From Phycisphaerae bacterium (GTDB lineage Bacteria > Chloroflexota > Anaerolineae > 4572-78 > J111), in contig JANQQF010000126.1 of assembly GCA_028285035.1 (NCBI GenBank), positions 124,001 to 188,000 of the forward strand: DNA of 64,000 nucleotides, in the 5' to 3' direction. Below the pieces are notes generated by a model. It worked only from the letters and a program-made list of their open reading frames with translations, was not told the origin of the DNA and made no database searches. Positions 24,474 through 32,805 of this stretch are shown here, one piece after another. Each line of letters begins with the position of its first letter. The stretch's first letter is position 1. The position numbers and the translations under genes are program-made.

Positions 24474-24644
24474 TCACGGTTTTATCTGTGCTAGGCTTAT
24501 CGTTAATTGTCTTTGAGAATTATAGGCATCATGTTCTGGTATTATGCAGTATTTTTCGTCTTCCATTTTAATGCTCTCCTTATAATCTTGAATATCTTTA
24601 ACTAACTCGATAAAGTTATTGTAAGCAGCATCGATAGGCTCCAT
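24474..24644 (-). CDS. small acidic hypothetical protein (56 aa)
   Basis: A short frame on the minus strand starting ATG GAG CCT (24644) and ending at TGA. It encodes 56 residues rich in Asp, Glu, Ile and Lys (start MEPIDAAYNNFIELVKDI, middle MEDEKYCIIPEHDAYN). The ribosome-binding site GGAGG sits 7 nt before the ATG, which is the main reason to believe it. No family is recognised. It lies alone in a 500-bp gap between DUF433 and the 24815-25114 gene. Confidence 0.5.
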   Translation of the reverse strand: MEPIDAAYNNFIELVKDIQDYKESIKMEDEKYCIIPEHDAYNSQRQLTISLAQIKP

Positions 24645-24814
24645 TGACCAACCTCCATTTCATTTTGTGACTAATTGTAGGTCTTTATGATAGCATATTT
24701 TCTGTAAAAAATGGGTAGTAGTTCACTATTGACTCATTTTTGAGTATTAATCAAACTACTACTCGCTTTATTGGCATAGTTTATTTATTTGTCACCAGCA
24801 AATTATATCTCTCT

Positions 24815-25114
24815 CTACTTCTTCCCCCCGTTCTTCACCAAAGCCTTGACCACCTCACGAGAGTATGTCTCATCCAATTCAGCGACGAGGGCCTCGGCGA
24901 CGGCTTCGGGGTCACCATCCCGCTCTTCCCAATCGGAGCGACGCCACTCCTCTAGATAAGCATCGGTGCCAGTTGCGCCGGATTGCATCGCAGCCTGATC
25001 GATGGCCTTCTCGAAGCGCTCGGGCAGGGGCCGAGATACCTTTTTGCGGCCTTGTTTTACCTTCACCTGTGCAGGAATATCCCGCCAGAAAATAATTTGA
25101 AATTGTGTTGCCAT
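24815..25114 (-). CDS. small 'virulence factor'-family protein
   Basis: A 99-residue protein that matches, from recalled family features, the short family named virulence factor (PF13769-like): IIFWRDIPAQVKVKQGRKKVSRPLPERFEKAIDQAAM, then TDAYLEEWRRSD and a C-terminal acidic helix ending ALVKNGGKK. Despite the name, its biochemical function is unknown, and nothing here indicates pathogenicity. The frame extends four codons to a TTG at 25126, but the ATG at 25114 has GGAG 6 nt upstream. It follows the MmgE/PrpD gene by 79 bp on the same strand and may be co-transcribed. Confidence 0.7.
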   Translation of the reverse strand: MATQFQIIFWRDIPAQVKVKQGRKKVSRPLPERFEKAIDQAAMQSGATGTDAYLEEWRRSDWEERDGDPEAVAEALVAELDETYSREVVKALVKNGGKK

Positions 25115-25193
25115 TTTGTTCTCCAATATTTAGTGTTTAGTGTTAGGTGATGAGTGGATAGGGTTTTGTGAAGAATTCACTATTCACAATTAT

Positions 25194-26513
25194 TTATTGT
25201 CCGGGTGCTAGCATCGTCATTATCCGCTCCGCATCAGTCAACGTTTCACACTCCCACAACATTCCGGCCAGGGTAATGGCCCGTGCTTGGGGCAGAGTGG
25301 TGCTGGCGAGCATATTGAATTTGTCCCGTAGTTCATCATCCGTCGGTGGGTTGTCTTGATTCCACGGCGAGCGAATGTCGCCAGAATCGAACACATCACC
25401 GGATTTAGTTTCGATAACCACCCGTGAAATCCGATCAAGCGGGAAAACCTCGTTGTAGCGTTCCTCTTCAATTAGTTCGATGCGATGGGCCATCGCCAGT
25501 ACGTCAGGGTTTGATAGGGCTACTCCGGTAATTTCATTGGGGCCGATTTGTTGGTTGACCAACGCGGAGGCCACGGGGAAGGGCAGACTATACTGCGCCT
25601 CTTCGGTTGATTGCGGCTCGCGCATTGCCAATCGGGTGGCTTCGTGAAAGGCATAGACTTGCACCTTCTCAATTTGGTCTGCTTTGATATCGTGAGCCTT
25701 TTGAATGGTTAACGCCCCTACAATTGCCGGTTGGGCCCAGTAACAGACGGGATAGGGCTTGGTATATTGCTGACAAATTAACCAGGACTCACCCAAATCG
25801 GCCCAATATTTTTCCACTGCCTCATCTTCCACCGTCAAAGCGGGCGCACCCGTAAAGCCTAGCCTTGCCATTTGGGCCGCACTAACCCCAGCCATTGCGC
25901 CCCAGCCCGAACCATCTTTGACCATCGTGGGATAATCAATACAGCGCATCATTTGGGAGCGAGGGCCGTGATACTCGGCAATGCCGAGGGCGTGACGAGT
26001 CTGTTCCTCATTTAGCTTGAGCCGTCGTGCGGTCATTGCGGCACAGCCCAGCGCATTCCAGGCCCCAGAGGTGTGGTAATCACAAACTGTGTTGTGCAGG
26101 CTCAAGCCTACGCGCAGGGAAATTTCATAGCCAATCACAAGTGTGGTGAGTAGTTCCTGTCCCGAAACGGTCTCATCACCCAGGCTAAGCGTCGCTAGGG
26201 CCGCTGGAATGAGGGCTGCCCCTGCATGCCCTTTTGTCGGCTGATAGCCATCATGCATATCCAAAGAGTCGACCGTCATCCCATTGGCCAGCGCCGCTCC
26301 CACTGGCGACAGCTCTCGGCCATCGGCCCACAAGTGTGCTCCCTGTCCTCCGTGGGCCATCTCTGCATAATCAAAGATGATGTGGGATAGCTCCGTTTGG
26401 CGGCCTCCCAAACCTACGCCGGTTGTATCGAGTAGATAACGCCGAGCGTGATGAATAACGTCTGGTGATAGATCCTTGTATTTAGTTTTGTGAATAAAGT
26501 TTTGCAAGTTCAT
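25194..26513 (-). CDS. MmgE/PrpD family protein
   Basis: A 439-residue protein of the MmgE/PrpD family, whose studied members are 2-methylcitrate dehydratase and cis-aconitate (itaconate-forming) decarboxylase. Typical segments are HHARRYLLDTTGVGLGGRQT, NGMTVDSLDMHDGYQPTKGHAGAALIPAAL, HTSGAWNALGCAA and YTKPYPVCYWAQPAI. No other methylcitrate-cycle genes are adjacent, so the substrate is uncertain. The frame opens at 26579 but the ATG at 26513 has AAGGAG 7 nt upstream. Confidence 0.85.
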   Translation of the reverse strand: MNLQNFIHKTKYKDLSPDVIHHARRYLLDTTGVGLGGRQTELSHIIFDYAEMAHGGQGAHLWADGRELSPVGAALANGMTVDSLDMHDGYQPTKGHAGAALIPAALATLSLGDETVSGQELLTTLVIGYEISLRVGLSLHNTVCDYHTSGAWNALGCAAMTARRLKLNEEQTRHALGIAEYHGPRSQMMRCIDYPTMVKDGSGWGAMAGVSAAQMARLGFTGAPALTVEDEAVEKYWADLGESWLICQQYTKPYPVCYWAQPAIVGALTIQKAHDIKADQIEKVQVYAFHEATRLAMREPQSTEEAQYSLPFPVASALVNQQIGPNEITGVALSNPDVLAMAHRIELIEEERYNEVFPLDRISRVVIETKSGDVFDSGDIRSPWNQDNPPTDDELRDKFNMLASTTLPQARAITLAGMLWECETLTDAERIMTMLAPGQ

Positions 26514-26865
26514 GTCAGAGCTCCTTTGCTCCATTAGTTCTGGTGGACCATTGTGCCATAACTTGAAATTTACAGCCAAAAATTAAAGAGGCTGCTGAAA
26601 CAGACTCTTTAGTATCAAAAAGTTAAATTTCTTTTAGGCACTCGGATCAACACAGAGCATTGGTCCGAAAGTCGTGATGCTCTGCATAACACCAGCCATC
26701 TGGCAGAGTCACGTAACTCCCATAAATTTGATTTTGTCTGAATTTCCATAAAATAGAGGTGACTAAATCAATAGTTTGTGTGTCTATTGAGTAGTAATTT
26801 GCTGTGGTTGATCTCTAATCACTCGAACTACAAAAAAATTAAACTTGTAAGGAGACTCTTCAAAA
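26514..26865. other. 350-bp intergenic region with two inverted repeats
   Basis: No convincing gene is present. TAAAGAG (26584-26590) pairs with CTCTTTA (26605-26611), and CAGAGCAT (26653-26660) pairs with ATGCTCTG (26677-26684). Neither is followed by a T run in the direction of the flanking genes, which both read outwards, so these may be operators or part of a small RNA rather than terminators. Confidence 0.4.
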
Positions 26866-27099
26866 ATGGACATTAGTAGCGCAGATATTAAAAACATGAC
26901 GAATGCATTGATAAAGGCAGTGGCTGAAAAGGCTGATCTATCTGAGGATCAGTCAAAGAACGCGGTTTTAGCGGCATTTGAATTCCTCAAAGAAAATATT
27001 CCGGCGGGGGTAGCGGATGATATTGATACCTTTGTACAAGGTGGAGGAGATGTAGATACAGCTGTTGAGTGGTTTTTAGGTTTAATTGGCCGTAAGTAG
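26866..27099 (+). CDS. small helical hypothetical protein (77 aa)
   Basis: A 77-residue, probably all-helical acidic protein (NALIKAVAEKADLSEDQSKNAV, then AFEFLKENIP, then a Gly-rich turn FVQGGGDVDTAVEWFLG). The pattern recalls small DUF2267/DUF937-like or YidB-like proteins but I cannot assign a family. AAGGAG lies about 11 nt before the ATG. It is a single gene ended by a very strong terminator at 27129-27171. Confidence 0.7.
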   Translation: MDISSADIKNMTNALIKAVAEKADLSEDQSKNAVLAAFEFLKENIPAGVADDIDTFVQGGGDVDTAVEWFLGLIGRK

Positions 27100-27128
27100 T
27101 GAACGAAAAATAATATAGTGGTTATTAA

Positions 27129-27171
27129 AAATGAAGAGGTTTCAGCCTTTGTCGCTGAAACCTCTTCATTT
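27129..27171. terminator. strong bidirectional terminator
   Basis: Perfect 18-bp arms AAATGAAGAGGTTTCAGC (27129-27146) and GCTGAAACCTCTTCATTT (27154-27171) with a 7-nt loop, between the convergent 77-residue gene (+) and the Gly/Ser-rich gene (-). Confidence 0.85.
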
Positions 27172-27218
27172 ATCTTTCAAACTCTATCTTCAAATTTCGA
27201 TTTGATGATTAGATAAAA

Positions 27219-27539
27219 TTAATCACCGCCCCCGGAGTCGCCGCCCCCGCCAGAGTCACCACCCCAGCCGCCACTGCTACCCCCGCCGTCGGATGAACCA
27301 CCGCCAAACCAGCCCCCGCCGCTGTTAGAATCACCCCCAGACCAACCGCCGCTTGTAGATGAATAATCGGTCGAAGAATAATCATCGTGATGTGATGATG
27401 ATTGTCCGCCTCTGCCACTAAACACCCAGCCAATGATTGCCCCAATAATCGCCCCGACAATAACAGCAAGCAGCGATTGAAAAAAGAGACCAGCGACAAT
27501 TGCGCCGATAAAGGTCCAAATAATAATGCTAATCAACAT
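27219..27539 (-). CDS. small membrane protein with Gly/Ser/Asp-rich tail (paralogue B)
   Basis: A 106-residue protein with one or two hydrophobic helices at residues 2-42 built of glycine-zipper type GAIIGAIIG steps, then a low-complexity tail of Gly, Ser, Asp and Trp (repeats like GGWFGGGSSDGGGSS). It closely resembles the next gene upstream in layout, so the two are paralogues. GAAGGAG lies 8 nt before the ATG. Function unknown; such tails are often disordered and surface exposed. Confidence 0.7.
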   Translation of the reverse strand: MLISIIIWTFIGAIVAGLFFQSLLAVIVGAIIGAIIGWVFSGRGGQSSSHHDDYSSTDYSSTSGGWSGGDSNSGGGWFGGGSSDGGGSSGGWGGDSGGGGDSGGGD

Positions 27540-27599
27540 TTGATGTGCTCCTTCAGATAGTTACTAAAAATTCATCGACATAGAGAGTATTTGGGAAAA

Positions 27600-27962
27600 T
27601 TAATCGCTATCAAAATCTCCCCAATCCCCACTACTTCCATCACCATCTGAGCTGCCACCACCAAACCAACCCTCATCGCTGTCTGAGCTACTTCCGCTAC
27701 CAAACAGCCCCCCACTGCTGTGACCACTACTGTGGTTGCTGTAGCTATAGTCATAATCATAATCAGATGAGTAATGCTCACTTTTATTATGGTTGCTGTA
27801 GCTGTAGCCATAACCATAATCGGATGAATTATGCTCACCTTGGTTGAGGTAACCAATGATCCCACCAAGGATTGCCCCGATAAAAACGGCAAGGACAGTC
27901 CCAAAAACTGTACCGCCAACAATCGCACCAAGGATAATTCCCAAACTCACTCTGACAAACAT
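27600..27962 (-). CDS. small membrane protein with Ser/Tyr/Gly-rich tail (paralogue A)
   Basis: A 120-residue protein with a glycine-zipper hydrophobic segment (LGIILGAIVGGTVFG ... GAILGGIIGYL) followed by a tail of repeated Ser-Asp-Tyr-Gly-Tyr and Asn-His units and a Gly/Ser/Asp/Trp end that matches its neighbour. The DNA coding the Tyr/Asp repeats is itself repetitive, so the length may vary between strains. The ATG at 27962 has AAAGGAG upstream and is preferred over a TTG at 28046. It lies 60 bp before paralogue B on the same strand. Confidence 0.7.
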   Translation of the reverse strand: MFVRVSLGIILGAIVGGTVFGTVLAVFIGAILGGIIGYLNQGEHNSSDYGYGYSYSNHNKSEHYSSDYDYDYSYSNHSSGHSSGGLFGSGSSSDSDEGWFGGGSSDGDGSSGDWGDFDSD

Positions 27963-28070
27963 GAGGCCGCTCCTTTGTAAATGGGTTGATAAGATAGGGA
28001 TGAGTTTGCAGAATGAATGCGATGCTACTAAATACTGCAAACTCACTTAATCTTATAACTGTTGTGAGCG

Positions 28071-30659
28071 CTATTTCGTTCCATTTTTCCGGCTTGATTT
28101 TCGCTTACGCGGCTTGACCTTGAGCGGTAAGGTGTAGCGGCGAATGCTATCAAACTGATACAAGGCATTGGCTACGGCGCCAGCCGTAGGCACGAGGCCG
28201 ATCTCACCTACCCCTTTTGCCCCGTATGGGCCATAAGGGTCGGGTACTTCAACGCCAATGATCTCCATCTCTGGCATTTCCCATGCTCGCAATATCCCGC
28301 AATCGCGCAGTTTGGTGCTCTTGGGGTGACCGTTTTCCATCACCAATTCCTCAGTACAGGCATAGCCCAGCCCCATATGGATCGAGCCTTCAAGCTGACC
28401 TTCAAACAAGGTCGGGTTGAAAATTTTACCGGCATCGTGGGCCGCCGTAATCTTTTCGATTTGGCCCTCTTCATCTAGTGTGACCAATTGAGTGGCGTAG
28501 CTGTAGGAGTAGTGGGTGTACACTTTCTCAACCATCGCTCCTGGTTTGGTCGTCCAATCAACCACAAACTCGCCTTCATAAACATTGCCTACCAACTCGG
28601 CAAGGCTATGGCTCTCCAAATCTGTCTTTAAATTTTTGCAGGCATCAATAATGGCATTGCCAATGAGCGATGTAGCTCGCGAGGCGGTCGTCATTCCGGC
28701 TTCTTGGCCTGAGGCAGTATCGACCCGGACCTCAACGATTTTGGGATCGATGCCTGTTTCGTTGCACAACGTCTGCAAGGCCATTGTATGCACGCCCTGG
28801 CCCATTTCGGTCCAGCCGTGGTCAATGATGACTTTATCCTCGGCGGCAATGGTGACACTGGCTTTTGAGGCGTCCGGCATCCCGTTCCCGATTCCGGTAT
28901 TCTTGATCCCACAGGCGATCCCGGCATATTTGGCATCGTAAAAAGCATCTTTCACCGCAAGTAATGTGGCTTTGGCCCCCGCCCCGCTCTCGATGACTTG
29001 ACCCGTTGCTGTCATATCGCCATCATCTAGAGCATTGTCATAACGGAATTGCCAGCGATCGAATTTCCCTTGTTCACATAATTGATCAATCAGGCTTTCC
29101 AAAGCAAACGCAGTTTGGTTTACACCAAAACCACGCATTGCCCCACAGGGGAGGTTATTGGTGTAAACGGCTGTACTGACGATGTCGGTAATGGGAAACG
29201 TATAGGCTCCGGTGGCGTGTCCAGCGGATCGCTCCAACACCTTCATTCCAACCGAGGCGTACGCCCCAGTGTCGCCCACAAAGCGACCTTGGCAGAAGGT
29301 GAGCTTGCCATCAGCATCGCAACCGATGGTGTACTCCATCCAAATGGGATGTCGTTTGGGGTGCATTAGAATCGACTCATCGCGGGTCAATTTTACCTTG
29401 ACGGGCCTCTGCAGCAGGTGAGCAAACAAAGCCGCATGGCCTTGCACTGACAAATCCTCTTTGCCGCCAAAGCCACCACCATTGGGGATCAAAATCACGC
29501 GGACTTGCTCCAGTGACATCCCCAAAATTTTGGCCACCTGTTTTTGATCTTCGTATACGCCTTGGCTTTGGGATAACAATTCGACACCACTATCTTTCGG
29601 GTAAGCAATGGCGCTTTCAGGCTCCATAAAGCCGTGCTCGATCATCTGGGTTTGGAAGATGCCGTGAGCGGTATAGGCGGCTTCTGTTTTTGCTTGCTCA
29701 ATGTCACCGCGACTGGTTACAGTTTTGGCTAAAACATTGCCTCCCTCGTGAACGGAGGGGCTATCAGCCTCCATTGCCTTGTGCATATCGGTGACAGGGG
29801 GGAGGACCTCATACTCAATCTCTAGCAAGCCCACCGCTTGACGAGCAATTGCTTCCGACTCGGCCACAACACCCGCCAGCACATCGCCCACATAACGTGT
29901 TTCCTCACCAACTGCAATCATCAACGGCCAGTCCTGACGAATCAAGCCGATGAAGCGGTCACCAGGAACATCGGCGGCAGTAAAGACCCCGACCACACCG
30001 GGTAGTTGCTCTGCCGCGCTAGTGTCAATACTCAACACCTTGGCTCGGGGATGGTCACTAAATTTCAGGGCCCCGTGATGCAGCCCCTCCATTTTGATGT
30101 CATCGACATATTGATGTTGCCCCAGCACCAAGCTTTGGGCTTGATATTTTGGATGACGATCACCAATCTTAGCCTCGCTCTCCGGCACCGGAATCTCTTC
30201 CTCATTCCGAATTGCCTCAGCCGCGCAAGCGACCGAGTCAACGATCTTTTTATAGCCCGTACAGCGGCACAGATGCGGTGTCAAGGCTTTCTCGATATCA
30301 TCACGGCTGGGTTCTGGATTTTTATCGATCAGGGCATTGGCCTGCATAACAATGCCGGGAATGCAGAACCCACACTGAACCCCGCCCTCAGCGACAAAGG
30401 CATTGGCGAAAACATTCTGACGGTACTCGCCCAAGCCCTCCGTAGTCATCACTCGCATCCCCGCCACTTTTTTCATTGGGGTGATGCACGAGAGCACGGC
30501 GCGTTCATTGAGCTGGACCACACAACAGCCACAAGCTGCCTGCGGCGCACAGCCATCCTTGGGCGAGATGATACCCTGATCTTCTCGTAAATAGGTGAGC
30601 AAGGGGAGATCTGGATCGCCGTCAAAAGTTATTGGCTGACCATTTAAAGTAAATTCCAT
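28071..30659 (-). CDS. fused 2Fe-2S/molybdopterin hydroxylase, selenium-dependent xanthine dehydrogenase-like
   Basis: An 862-residue xanthine oxidase-family enzyme joining the iron-sulfur and molybdopterin subunits in one chain; no FAD subunit is adjacent. Residues 1-80 hold a plant-type ferredoxin domain (DGCAPQAACGCC), 80-160 the second 2Fe-2S domain (VQCGFCIPGIVM and HLCRCTGY). The molybdopterin part follows, with GGGFGGKEDLSV, VKLTRDESI, MRGFGVNQT and the C-terminal AKGVGEIG containing the catalytic glutamate position. The fusion and segments such as YAGIACGIKNTGIG resemble the family annotated as selenium-dependent xanthine dehydrogenase, where a labile selenium ligand sits on molybdenum; this is from recall and cannot be proved from sequence alone. 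GGAGG lies 7 nt before the ATG at 30659. The GntR/UTRA gene is directly upstream. Confidence 0.8.
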   Translation of the reverse strand: MEFTLNGQPITFDGDPDLPLLTYLREDQGIISPKDGCAPQAACGCCVVQLNERAVLSCITPMKKVAGMRVMTTEGLGEYRQNVFANAFVAEGGVQCGFCIPGIVMQANALIDKNPEPSRDDIEKALTPHLCRCTGYKKIVDSVACAAEAIRNEEEIPVPESEAKIGDRHPKYQAQSLVLGQHQYVDDIKMEGLHHGALKFSDHPRAKVLSIDTSAAEQLPGVVGVFTAADVPGDRFIGLIRQDWPLMIAVGEETRYVGDVLAGVVAESEAIARQAVGLLEIEYEVLPPVTDMHKAMEADSPSVHEGGNVLAKTVTSRGDIEQAKTEAAYTAHGIFQTQMIEHGFMEPESAIAYPKDSGVELLSQSQGVYEDQKQVAKILGMSLEQVRVILIPNGGGFGGKEDLSVQGHAALFAHLLQRPVKVKLTRDESILMHPKRHPIWMEYTIGCDADGKLTFCQGRFVGDTGAYASVGMKVLERSAGHATGAYTFPITDIVSTAVYTNNLPCGAMRGFGVNQTAFALESLIDQLCEQGKFDRWQFRYDNALDDGDMTATGQVIESGAGAKATLLAVKDAFYDAKYAGIACGIKNTGIGNGMPDASKASVTIAAEDKVIIDHGWTEMGQGVHTMALQTLCNETGIDPKIVEVRVDTASGQEAGMTTASRATSLIGNAIIDACKNLKTDLESHSLAELVGNVYEGEFVVDWTTKPGAMVEKVYTHYSYSYATQLVTLDEEGQIEKITAAHDAGKIFNPTLFEGQLEGSIHMGLGYACTEELVMENGHPKSTKLRDCGILRAWEMPEMEIIGVEVPDPYGPYGAKGVGEIGLVPTAGAVANALYQFDSIRRYTLPLKVKPRKRKSSRKNGTK

Positions 30660-30778
30660 TATAAATCCTCCGTAAAAATAATGTTTGGTGGTTACTGTTT
30701 TGTAGGTGATTTGAAAAATCAAAAAACTGTAATGCAGATTATTCCCGATCTAAATATTATTGCTTGGTTATTGGATTG

Positions 30779-31510
30779 CTATCCTCCTGGCCTGCGGATC
30801 AGGCGCAGCCGAAGCAAATCATCTCGAAAGTAGGATGCGGCCTTGGCCACTAGCTGATTATCTTGATTGTATCCCATTTCCTCAAAGGAGAGCAGCGGGG
30901 TAGGGGTAGCTGGCAGGCCTAATTTTTCCGTTAGAGCATCAGTTGCAATTAAAGGGACGATATCGGTTAGAAAATAGGCCAATGTTTCTCCACAAAAGTT
31001 GGGAAGAAAATTGTAGGTTGGTTTTAGCAGATCTGCAGTGGTGTATGTTTGTTTGATGAGGTGAGTAGGGATGATGGTATGGGTAAAGATGACAGGCTGG
31101 TCATTGGCTCGGAATAGCTTTTGGATAACAAGCATTGAGTCGGCTGGATCACTGTCAAATTTTTCGATTAAATCCGATGATACAGACTTTTTTTCGACCC
31201 CAATCAACTCAACTGTTGGCCTGTACCCCTGTTCTTCTATCAAGGTACTGTAAGGTACGATTTCTTCGAGACGTGTTTTGACCAACAAATTGGCCTCATT
31301 GACAAAGGTGCCCGCCCCCTGCCGCCGAAAAATAACGCCCTCCATCTCTAGCCGGCCCAATGCATCCCGAATGGTGTTGCGGCTTACATTTAGCTCCTCT
31401 GCCAAATGCATTTCCGACGGAATCCGACCCACCCCAAATTCAGCATTGATAATTCGCTCTTTGAGGTGTGCTTTGACCTGTTCTGTAAGGGATGGACTAC
31501 GTTTGAACAT
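30779..31510 (-). CDS. GntR-family regulator with UTRA domain (HutC type)
   Basis: A transcription factor of about 243 residues with a winged helix (LTEQVKAHLKERI ... RIPSEMHLAEELNVSRNTIRDALGRLEMEGVIFRRQGAGTF, about 8-75) and a UTRA effector domain (about 90-240). HutC-type regulators usually repress an adjacent catabolic operon until a ligand binds. The hydroxylase gene starts 119 bp downstream on the same strand, so it is the likely target. The frame opens at a TTG at 31555; the ATG at 31510 is preferred because it gives a usual N-terminus. Confidence 0.87.
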   Translation of the reverse strand: MFKRSPSLTEQVKAHLKERIINAEFGVGRIPSEMHLAEELNVSRNTIRDALGRLEMEGVIFRRQGAGTFVNEANLLVKTRLEEIVPYSTLIEEQGYRPTVELIGVEKKSVSSDLIEKFDSDPADSMLVIQKLFRANDQPVIFTHTIIPTHLIKQTYTTADLLKPTYNFLPNFCGETLAYFLTDIVPLIATDALTEKLGLPATPTPLLSFEEMGYNQDNQLVAKAASYFRDDLLRLRLIRRPGG

Positions 31511-31714
31511 TTTACGGTAATGGGTAATGAATAAATTGGTTGGGTTGTAGGACAAATTTGTTTGAAATTTACTCGATTCAGGCTGTTTGTCAAATCAATT
31601 CGAGGTGTTACATCAAATGTAACAGTTGTGAGGCTTGAAGTGTAACACTTTCAATTATATGGTGAGGGAAAGTTGGTCGACTTTCAAACAAATCAAAAAA
31701 AGGAGGATTTTAAA

Positions 31715-32659
31715 GTGTTGACTAAGCATTCAAAGCATTTCATTTTTTTTAGTATCCTGGGACTTGTTATTCTAATAATTTCTGCTTGTGGTGCAGCCCA
31801 ACCGGAAACAATTACAGTGGTTGAAACTGTGATTGTTGAGAAAGAGGTTGAAGTCATCAAGGAAGTGGAAGTTGAAAAGGATGTTGAAGTCGAATTGGTA
31901 TCAGATAATGGTGGAGAAATAAACAATAGCAATCCTACCACCAATCAATCTAGTGTATCTAATCGAATGATAATCAAAAGCGGGGAATTACATTTGTTGG
32001 TTGAGAATACTGATTACGCCATCAATCAGACAATCGGTATTGTGACTGAATATCAAGGATACATTGTGAGCAATCGTACTTGGTTTAGCAATGAAGAAAA
32101 ATATGCAACAATCTCGATTGGTGTGCCAGTTGTAGAGTTTGAGAAAATGATGCGCCGCCTAAAAGATTTAGCAATTAGAGTGGAAGATGAAGTTATTTCA
32201 GGGCAGGATGTTACCGATGAATTTGTAGATTTAGGTTCACGGCTCAAAAATTTGGAGACAACTGCAGCCCGCATCCGTGAATTTATGGCGCAGGCAAAAA
32301 ATGTTGAAGAGTCACTCGAGGTAAGTGCTCAGCTAAGCGAGATTGAGGGTCAAATCGAACAGGTAAAAGGCCGAATGAATTATCTCAAAGACCGTGCTGC
32401 ATTCTCCACGATCACTTTAGAAATTAGACCCCAAGTGATTGTCCCTACCCCAGCCCCCACACCCTGGAGTCCAGTTCATACGTTCAATGATGCCACTGAA
32501 GTTACAAGTGAAGCCGCTACCAGTACTTTTCAATTTCTTGTTGACTCCACCATCTGGATTGTTGTGGTCATTCTTCCCTTCGTTTTACCTATCATCATCT
32601 TGATGTGGCTGGGTGTCAGAGTGTTACGTTGGGCTGGGAGAAAGGTGGTGACCAATTGA
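31715..32659 (+). CDS. DUF4349 lipoprotein
   Basis: A 314-residue protein with a lipobox ending at Cys25 (IISACGAA), a charged low-complexity stretch of Val/Glu/Lys repeats, a DUF4349 domain (from about residue 80: RMIIKSGELHLLVEN, then GYIVSNRTW and the coiled coil around ARIREFMAQAKNVEESLEVSAQLSEIE) and a C-terminal membrane helix with a basic tail. DUF4349 function is unknown. The start is GTG at 31715 because AGGAGG (31701-31706) precedes it by 8 nt; the frame opens earlier at 31673 without such a site. Confidence 0.83.
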   Translation: MLTKHSKHFIFFSILGLVILIISACGAAQPETITVVETVIVEKEVEVIKEVEVEKDVEVELVSDNGGEINNSNPTTNQSSVSNRMIIKSGELHLLVENTDYAINQTIGIVTEYQGYIVSNRTWFSNEEKYATISIGVPVVEFEKMMRRLKDLAIRVEDEVISGQDVTDEFVDLGSRLKNLETTAARIREFMAQAKNVEESLEVSAQLSEIEGQIEQVKGRMNYLKDRAAFSTITLEIRPQVIVPTPAPTPWSPVHTFNDATEVTSEAATSTFQFLVDSTIWIVVVILPFVLPIIILMWLGVRVLRWAGRKVVTN

Positions 32660-32666
32660 AAATATA

Positions 32667-32766
32667 ACGGTTTAGATGATTACTGACCCGGACATAAAAA
32701 ACTAAACAAAAATCCTTGTTCCATAAACCGTCTTTAAAAGTTGAGAAAGTTACGTCTGGGTCAGTA
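32667..32766 (+). repeat. interleaved inverted repeats (pseudoknot-like)
   Basis: Two inverted repeats alternate rather than nest. ACGGTTTA (32667-32674) is complementary to TAAACCGT (32724-32731), and TACTGACCCGGA (32681-32692) pairs with TCTGGGTCAGTA (32755-32766) with one G-T. In RNA this order gives either a pseudoknot or two mutually exclusive stems, just upstream of the DUF2330 start at 32806. Confidence 0.5.
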
Positions 32767-32805
32767 GAACATACTCAAGCTCATTATTTTTAGTAAGGAG
32801 AAAAA

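Noticed and set aside
26653..26684. Inverted repeat CAGAGCAT/ATGCTCTG as a riboswitch or terminator
   Set aside because: A 16-nt loop, no T run and no adjacent transcript direction to end; kept only as a note in the intergenic entry.
30006..30590. Long open frame opposite the molybdenum hydroxylase gene
   Set aside because: No homology pattern or start signal; the minus-strand protein explains the DNA.
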